From contig FJUW01000005.1 of NCBI GenBank assembly GCA_900074885.1, forward strand, positions 883,298 to 947,297: a stretch of DNA of 64,000 bases. The letters are read 5' to 3'. Within the stretch, counting starts at the first letter, position 1. Each line of letters starts with the position of its first letter. A model generated the notes under the pieces. That model was not told where the DNA came from and made no database searches. It saw nothing but the letters and a program-made list of their open reading frames with translations. This DNA comes from Rhynchosporium graminicola. Taxonomy: Eukaryota > Ascomycota > Leotiomycetes > Helotiales > Ploettnerulaceae. This document shows, piece by piece, positions 56,531 through 64,000 of the stretch. The position numbers were made by a program, and so were the translations under genes.

Positions 56531-59500
56531 ATAGCCAGAAGTAGAGTAGTACTCAAAGAAGCAGTAGTACTATGATTCTTGATAGTAAGCGTCGAACTGT
56601 TTCTTAGTACTAAAAGGGTAGAGATTTAAGTTGCGAGCTTCCGATTAAGGTATAGTATACGCGTATAGTTAGTTAAACTAGCGCGTCTTTCTATAGTAAA
56701 TATAGTCGCGTAGAGTGCTAGTGGAGAGAGTTCTTCAGCTGTCGCACTTACGCTACTATTATTAGAAGAAGTCGAAGAAGTGTACTCTGATAACTCTAGC
56801 TCTATTAAAGAGTCTTTAGAGTCTTTAATACTATATATAAGCTATATAGTACTTAATACTCGTACTTGTATAGTAGTCAAAGTCGACGATTCCGAAATTA
56901 TCGCATCTCGAGGTGCAGAGTTTTCCGCGCTAGCGCCGGAACCTACCTAAGTCCCCAGGACTCAAAATATACCCGATTTACCCCCTGCAGACGCTAATTC
57001 GACGTCCTAGGACTATCTAGAGGAGGATCCGGAAGACTCGGAATCGGAACCTATTACTGCGATTACGCTAGAAGAGCTGTATAAACGCAAGAAGATAAGT
57101 AGCTCTATATCTTTGAACTTAGCAGATAGCTATAAGCTTAAGGGAAGAGAGAACTATACGGAATAAAGAGATAAGGTACTAAATATTGCTAAAACTAATA
57201 GAATTAGTAAGTTTCTTAATATTAAATCTCGTGACTACGTACCTAAAGAGGTAGACGAATAGGACGACGAGGTCGATGATAAAGCCCTTAAGAAGTAGTA
57301 AGATTAGGAGTCTAGAGAGAGTTAAATAAAGCTAGTAATCACGTTGAATTATAAGGCCGGACCTCTCGCGTATATAACTAGTAAAACTACTGTATTAGAT
57401 ATATGGGAGGCCTTATAGGCGTAGTACGAAGGAGGTAGCAATATACTAGTGTATAACGCTATATAAGATTACGTTAAGCTCTAGTATAACGATTTTAACT
57501 CCCTAGAGAAGTTTATTATCGCTTTTAAGCTCTCGATTATCAAATTAGAGACTTTGATAATAGCTCTACTTCCGGTATAGTATCTAATTATATTTATTAC
57601 TGCAGTTTCAGAGAAGTGGCTTATATAGGCTGAAAGATAATATTCTCTCTTGAGAGTTTCTTCTAGTAACGACCTAGAGATAAATAAGAAAGCTAACTTA
57701 GGAGTAACTTTAGTTAGTTTAATCGAAGATATTACTAACGAGGTAAGAGCGAGTGATTCTACCGGAAAGATAGCAGGTTAAGCTCTATATAGTAATAAGT
57801 CTACACCTAATTCCAAGAAAGGAAGCAGCGGAGGAGCTACTAAGCCGGCTAGTAAAGATTAAACTAGGCCGACTTATAAGCACTGCAAACAGACGTCGCT
57901 AAAGCATACTCTAGAGAACTGTTTTATTATTAATAAGCAGAAGAAGAAGGAGTTTAAGGAGAAGTCTAGAAAGAAGTAGATTCCGTATGCCGAGTAGTTA
58001 AAGAAGAAGGAGGGAGAGAGTAAGACTGATAAGACTGATAAGAAGAAGACTAGTAGTAGAAAGAAGAAGGAGAAGGATAACGATTCCGACGATAGTAGTA
58101 TCTTCGGCGTAGCCCTTTTACCGTGTTTCCCTACTATTAAGGCTTCTATAGCTATATTCTCTTACTATAATAAGTCACGATAGCTCTTCGATACCGGCGC
58201 TACGGAGTATATATCTAACGACCTTTCTAAGTTTACCTTATATACGCTAAGAGACGATTTATAGTACATGCTTACTGTTAATGGGCCGTTACGCCCTACC
58301 GGGATTAGGAGTTATATAATTAAGGCGATAAAGACCGACGGTACAGTACGCATATTAGAGTGCTATAATATACTATATATCCTATAGTCTCTAGTCTGCT
58401 TATACTCCAGTTCTAAATTAAATAAATTAGGAGGTTATTTACGTAGTTCTATTCTCTATACGTCTAAAGAGAAAGAGATCTGTATAATTAACGAAGATCT
58501 GTTTATTATTAAGGAGACCTCCGGCGCAGGGTACGCTAGCCTTCCGGGTTTAAGCTTACCTGTAGCAGTAGAGTAAGCTATAGTCGATATAGAGCTTTAG
58601 TATAGACGTATATGTCACGCTAGCTTTAACGTAGTACGACGCACTTAATCTATAGTTACTAGTATGAAGTTTATAGAGCTTAAGACTAGTAGAACTCGCC
58701 TTTGCGTACTATATAAGAAAGGCCGACCTATTCGGAAGGTTAATAAGGTATCGGCACGTGCACGACCTACTAGATCGATAGATGAAATCTATATAGATAT
58801 AGTACACCTTAAACCTAAGGGTCTGAATAGTCACTCTTACGCCTTTATCTTCTTATGCGCCTATTCGACTGGAAAGTAGGCTTTTACTTACGCTAAGAAG
58901 TCAGATATATACTTAGCTAATTAAAAGCTAATTAAGTTAGCCGAAATATAGTATTACTATAAAATTAAGGTATAGAGATATAATAGGAGTAAGGAGTACT
59001 CTCCCTCTCAGATGAAAGAGCTTACCGACTACTTTAGAATACTACTAGAGGAGTTTACTCTATATACTCTAGAGTAAGATAGAAGAGCTGAACGCTCTAT
59101 ATATACGATTATCGAGAAGGTACGTATAGTTATAGTAGATCAGAATATACCTGACTATATATAGCTAGAGATTCTACTCGCCTATATATATATCGCTAAC
59201 CTTACCTCTACTTTAAGAGTAGAAGGGAAGACTCCTTTTGAGTGCTTCTAGGATAATATTAAGCTAGGGGTGAACTATACTCCCTTTATCAAGTATCTTC
59301 GTATATTAGGATATTTTATCTTTATACTAATTAATAAGGAGAAGAGAGTCTAGAGCTATAAGGTAGCTCCTAGAGCTAAAAAGGGTATTCTAGTGGGATT
59401 TGAAGGTTATAATATCTATAGATACTTAGTTAATAGAAAGGTAGTTCGTACCTCTTATCTACGATTTGATAAAGATAGTTTAGTTATAGAACCTCACGAA

Positions 59501-61560
59501 GAAGACGCTATAATAGTACCTTAAACTAGGGGTAATGATTCTATCGATACTTTAAGTTAAAATCAAGACGTCGAGGTTACTAGCGCTACTACTCCTGATA
59601 CAGGTATCATAAGCCAAGATAAGGATTCCGAAGTCGAAATCGATAGTACGGAAGATGCCGAGTCTACAGTTGAGGACGAAGTTCCAGTACCAGAGGTCGA
59701 TATTCCGGAGCAAATTACTATATAAAAGAAGCGTGGTAGGCCTCCTGGATCTAAGAACTATGTGCCGGAGTACGTCCCTAGGGCTATACGCTCTAGCTAT
59801 AATAATCCGAATCAGACTCTAAATTCGACGCCTGAGGCAACCCCGGAACTAAATAATAGCTACTCCAATGCTGTCTCTCTATTGGAAGAAGTACTAGAGA
59901 GTACTAGTTAGTATCGACTCGCCTTTTATACGGCTTAAGAAGAGTCTCTATTCTTAGATGATCCGACTACTTTGGATCAGGCTATAAAGAGAGCTAATTA
60001 GCCAGAATAGAAGAAGGCGATTATTAAGGAATACTGATCTCTTGAAGAGAAGTCGACTTAGAAGATTATAAGTCGCTCTGATATGCTAAAAGGGTGCAGA
60101 GTACTAGGTTCTCGTCTAGTTTTCAAGACTAAAAGAGATATAGACGGTAAAATCGATAAATATAAAGTTAGATTTATAGTCTAAGGTTATACGTAACGAT
60201 TTAGTCACGATTACGATTAGATATATACTAGAGTTTATAAATCTTCTACTTGGAAGATAGGCTTAGTAGTTATAGCGGAGTACGACTTAGAAGTCGAATA
60301 GTTTAATATAGTAACGGTATTCTTATATAGTGAAGCTAATACCTAGATATATATTAAATTACCGCTATTTTATAGATAATTTAGGCGTAGACTTATAGAC
60401 GATAAATATATACTCTTACTAAAGGCTCTGTACGGTCTGAAGCAGTCTCTACATCTCTAGTAAGAGACCTTACGTAAGGAGTTCGGTATTATCGACTTTA
60501 TACTTTTATAAACTGATAATTGCGTATATATTAACTAAGAAACTAGAATAATTATTATTACTTATATTAACGATTTTCTAGTTATCTTAAAGGCTAGAAT
60601 AGCTCTTAAAGAGCTTAAGAAGAAGATTCTTACTATATTCGATATTCTACTAGCTGGACTAGCTAAATACTTCCTTAGCGTCAGAATTATACGTGATAGA
60701 GAGAAGAAGACGATTTCTCTTTGCTAAGATACGTATATCGATAAGATATTAGATCGATTTAGAATAACTAACTATAAGAGCGCTGATACGCCCTTTACTA
60801 CTAGTTCAGAGGTTTCTATAGTTAAATTCAAGGGAGTAGCTACTCTATAAGAAATTAAGCTATATTAATAGCTTTATAGTAGTTTATAGTACCTAGCTTA
60901 TACTCGCTAGGATATACTATACTACTGCTCTATACTGTTATAATTTCTAATAAATCTATTACCTTAACACCTTGCGAGCGCTAAGAGAGTACTTACGTAC
61001 CTATAAGGTACGAAGTACTACGCTACGACTTACAGAGGAGACGTTACCGATAGAGAGAAGATGAAATTAAGAGGTTTCTGCGACTCTGATTAGGCCGGTA
61101 ACCGAATTAATAGAATATTATATACCGGAGTCTGTTTCTTCCTTACAGGAGGTGTTTTCTTAGCTATTTCAAAGCGATAGACTACTATAGCTCTTGCCTC
61201 TACAGAAGCAGAGTATATAGCTATATGCGCCTTTGCTAGAGAAGCTTCATAGATACGCTAAGTACTAAAGGAGCTAGGCTATAATAAGCTAGACTCTAGG
61301 AGTATAGAGATGCAGTGCGATAATTAGGGAGCTTTATCTCTATCGGAGAACCCTGAATTATACTAACGTACTAAGCATATCGATATCAAATTCTACTACT
61401 TTCGCCAGGAGGTCGCTAGAGGTTATTTAGACCCTTAGTATATACTCTTAAAAGAGAACGCGGCAGACGGTTTCACTAAACTACTTAGCCTATAAGACCT
61501 TAAGGCCTTTATAGTAATACTGAATATAACTGTTTTATACTTAGAATAAGGGGTGTAGAT
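56531..61560 (+). pseudogene. Dead Ty1/copia retrotransposon 2 (gag-PR-IN-RT-RNase H)
   Basis: All copia domains are recognisable on the + strand through stops. Gag (about 57.0-58.0 kb) includes LADSYKLKGRENYTE and a zinc-knuckle relic CKQTSLKHTLENCF. The protease is LFDTGATEYISND (about 58.18 kb, active site intact). The integrase zinc region and core run from about 58.6 kb, including a 71-codon stop-free stretch at 58664-58879. A GKTPFECF stretch is at about 59.23 kb. Reverse transcriptase includes LGSRLVFKTKRDIDGKIDKY (about 60.11 kb) and LYGLKQS (about 60.43 kb). RNase H includes GFCDSD (about 61.08 kb), ALASTEAEYIAI (about 61.2 kb) and ENAADGFTKLL (about 61.46 kb). Stops are nearly all TAG or TAA. 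The frame order PR-IN-RT-RH defines Ty1/copia. A purine-rich AATAAGGGG at 61546-61554 may be the polypurine tract. Confidence 0.88.
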
Positions 61561-62430
61561 ATTAATTAGAAAGCTGACTTGTCTTAAAGGAATTACGGAA
61601 CCTGTGGTTTGTTTAGATTCACGTGATATCGAGGCATAGTGCTAGTCTCTAGGGGTATCACTATACGTACGCATACGATAGTATAATCGACTAATTACAG
61701 GAAATTGGATTACTTGTACCTGTAGAAGTTACTGACTTTATAGTATCTCTATAGAGGTGTGACGACAGCTCACCTGAATGTCACATGAGAAGAAGGATAG
61801 ATACTAGGGCCCAAGTTCATAGGTATCCCGGCAGAACTAGTATCCGACTCAGTATAGTATCGGGCTAGTACCGGCATATATATATAAGGTGCCTTATACT
61901 CTATCTCTCTTCTTCTTCCTTCCTTATCTTTTTGTTTCTTTCGTAGTAGACTATATAAGATCGCTCTTAGCTTCTCTACTCGTTTATTCTTACTTATATA
62001 CCGCCTTAAGTCTTATATTATTATATTAAATAAAAAGATTAAGATAGCCGGAGATAGCTTACTATAATATCTTACTACTAAGTTAGTTATTCGATAACTA
62101 CTCGTATATAGCCGAGATACTAGAGATCTCTCGGATAACTATAAATCAGGGTTTAATTAAGCTTATAAAAAATAATATAATAGAGAAAGTCTTCGCTAAA
62201 ACTCATTTAATAACAAACTTAGTATAAAGGAATTATAGATAGATTTTAAAGAAAGTATAATAAATACCCCGGAACTTTAACTTCTATATATCGCCGCTGA
62301 AATAGCCCTAATATATCTCTTTTTAAGCTACTATTATAGCTCTTAACTAATAAACTAGAGACCCCTCTAGTTCTAGGGGAACTCGACGTAATCCCCCCCG
62401 CTCTACCTCCGAACCTAATCTATTATACCT
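61555..62430. other. LTR-like and unassigned AT-rich sequence between copia 2 and gypsy
   Basis: Sequence after the presumed polypurine tract starts TGTAGATATT, compatible with a mutated 3' LTR of copia element 2, but it does not match the proposed 5' LTR. At 61757 TGTGACGACAGCTCACC begins another LTR-like stretch with a TATA-like run (ATATATATATAAGG, about 61875) and CT-rich sequence. The remainder to 62430 has no readable protein. Confidence 0.45.
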
Positions 62431-64000
62431 GTGACGACTAGTCAGGTTTGGAGGTCTCTCCCTATTAGTGGAAACACTTACTGCTAAGCGAGATTATACG
62501 AATAGAGTTTAGGAGCCCCTTTTCATATATATACTTCTATTCTCTCTCTACTTCTTTACTCCTTAGTTATAGATTCTTAAGTAATTCTTACTACTTTATA
62601 TTCATAGTAATATAAGGTCTTATTACTCAGGTAGTTTTAAGACCTTTCTAGAGTAAGCGTTATATTATCTATAACTCTTTTACTTATATCTAGGAAGATA
62701 GTAAATATCTACTTATATTATACCTCTATACCTAGAGCTACTAAACGCAGGAGAATACGCTATATAGAGAAGGCCTATACTAAGTATAAACTTGAAGAAT
62801 AGCACCTAAACCGAAGTAACCTAAGTCCGATAAATCGATTACTAGTTCTCCGACTCCCTTTACCTCCTATTCTTCGGCGACTCGTAATACTCGCTATAAC
62901 TTATCTCTCTCTATAGTAGAGAGTACTCGCGATAACGCCTCGTCCGAGTTAAGCTCTCTAACTCCTACTATAATCAACGAACTCACTAAGTCGCTAAACC
63001 TCCCTAATAATACCCTTATATTAATAGTAACTATAAGTAACTTATAAGAAGAACGCGCTTACTAGCTATAAGAAGTAGAAAGGAAGCTCGCGGAAGAGAG
63101 ATAATTAAACGCTAACCTATCTGCAGAACTACGCTAGTTAACTACTTAGCGCTCTACTAAGTCTATATTATTTAATAACGTTTAATCGCGTATAATACTA
63201 CTACTATTAATTAAAGAAAATAACGCTACTCTTACGCCTAATAATCGTCGTCGAGAATAATCTACCGGAGGAATATTATTAATATTATACGCTACGCGTA
63301 TAGAGAAGATACCGAACCTTCTAAATAAGCTCTCTAATAGAATCGACTACTCTCTAAAACTCTAAGAAGTATAGATACATAATACCCTCCGGCGCTACTC
63401 TAGCTACTTTATTAATAAAGATCACTATAAAGATTAGTTACTTAACTAAACGGAAGGAATAGCTAGAACTTACCTAGAACCCTTATTCTTAGAACTAGAA
63501 TATAATAAAGAAAGCAGTACGATCGATTTACTTAATATAATTACTTAACTTATCTCCTTCTTATCTAATCTATATAACTAATAAACTATAAGAGCTAGCT
63601 ACTCCGCGCTAAAGATAGATTATAAGTAGACCTTCTAGATATTCTACTATAAGTTTCGTACGCTAGCTCGTAAAGCTAGAGTAAATAATTAATCGATTCT
63701 GAAAATAGACTTATAGGAGAAGCTACTTGTACAGCTACGGAAATAGCTCTTCTAATAGTACTAAACGTTAAGGACACTAGAAGAATACGTTAAGGCTATA
63801 TAAGCTAAAGACTAAGGTTAATTTATTAAAAAGACTTACTATTCCGAGTCTTCGGCTAAGGCTAGCGCGACTTAAGAACGCCTTATAAATACCTCCTCCT
63901 AGCGCTATAGTACTAACTCCTCTTCTTATCCGCAAATTAGTCTTCCTACGCCCGAGAACACTAGTATAACTAGTAAATAAGCACTATACTCTATACGAAA
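62431..64000 (+). pseudogene. Ty3/gypsy-like element, 5' part (LTR and gag), cut by the window end
   Basis: TGTGACGACTAGTC at 62431 starts an LTR-like stretch containing a CATATATATA run and pyrimidine-rich sequence. From about 62.8 kb a gag-type frame appears through stops: SNRIDYSLKL...YSSYFINKDHYKDWLL-like text, ARTYLEPLFLELEYNKESS, ASYSALKIDYK and EEYVKAI (about 63.3-63.8 kb). These read like a fungal gypsy Retrotrans_gag domain. No protease or RT lies within the window, so the gypsy label rests on gag style and the TGTGACGAC terminus. RIP-type stops are frequent. Confidence 0.6.

Larger units (their letters stand above)
50900..64000. other. RIP-mutated retrotransposon block (at least 13 kb, continues beyond the window)
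   Basis: From here to the end CpA and TpG dinucleotides become rare and TpA abundant, visible as endless ta/at/ag runs. Former coding frames are riddled with in-frame TAG and TAA, at positions where CAG, CAA or TGG would fit the retrotransposon protein, and hardly any TGA. This is the pattern of C-to-T change at CpA on both strands. Only two frames of 60 or more codons survive in the whole block. RIP is known in Pezizomycotina. Confidence 0.9.

Noticed and set aside
1..64000. CRISPR arrays, bacterial operons or a biosynthetic cluster
   Set aside because: No spaced direct-repeat array exists, genes carry introns, and no polyketide synthase, NRPS or terpene cyclase core enzyme is visible.

Overview
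The window is nuclear DNA of a filamentous ascomycete (Pezizomycotina). The genes carry short introns of about 46-90 bp with CTGAC/CTAAC-type branch sites. The gene set includes a class I/II chitin synthase, a 1,815-residue phospholipase D with PX and PH regions, a GH131-CBM1 secreted enzyme and a fungal antizyme. The last 13 kb is a block of retrotransposons mutated in the pattern of repeat-induced point mutation (RIP). The protein style suggests Leotiomycetes, but that is only an impression.

Layout. Positions 1-15.8 kb are a dense housekeeping island: chitin synthase (+), alpha/beta-hydrolase (-), phospholipase D1 (+), COQ7 (-) and RTF1 (+). Next comes a 7.1-kb stretch without a supportable gene, then a conserved fungal protein of unknown function (22.9-25.7 kb, +). 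After a 3.2-kb gap lies a secreted GH131 glucanase with a cellulose-binding module (28.8-30.0 kb, +), with a solo LTR just downstream. Another 4.6-kb gap leads to ornithine decarboxylase antizyme (35.0-36.0 kb, -) and a Yippee-domain protein (37.4-38.2 kb, +). A decayed stretch with a 210-bp tandem duplication follows, then the cleavage/polyadenylation factor MPE1 (43.1-45.1 kb, +) and a possible small gene (46.9-47.3 kb, -). From 50.75 kb to the end there is only transposon wreckage: two different Ty1/copia elements, a nested solo LTR, and the start of a Ty3/gypsy element.

The genes are independent single-copy functions, not a cluster: cell wall (chitin synthase), membrane lipid signalling (PLD1), ubiquinone synthesis (COQ7), transcription elongation (RTF1), mRNA 3' processing (MPE1), polyamine homeostasis (antizyme) and plant polymer degradation (GH131).

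The most striking features are these. The antizyme gene is readable only through a +1 ribosomal frameshift at CCC-TGA. RTF1 fits only with a GC-AG intron. A 193-bp LTR family has one clean solo copy with a 5-bp target duplication at 30.2 kb and a second, mutated copy exactly at the edge of the RIP block. A 168-bp solo LTR with an intact target duplication sits inside a dead copia integrase. Gene models were built by eye from reading-frame phase and splice signals; no transcript data or searches were available.
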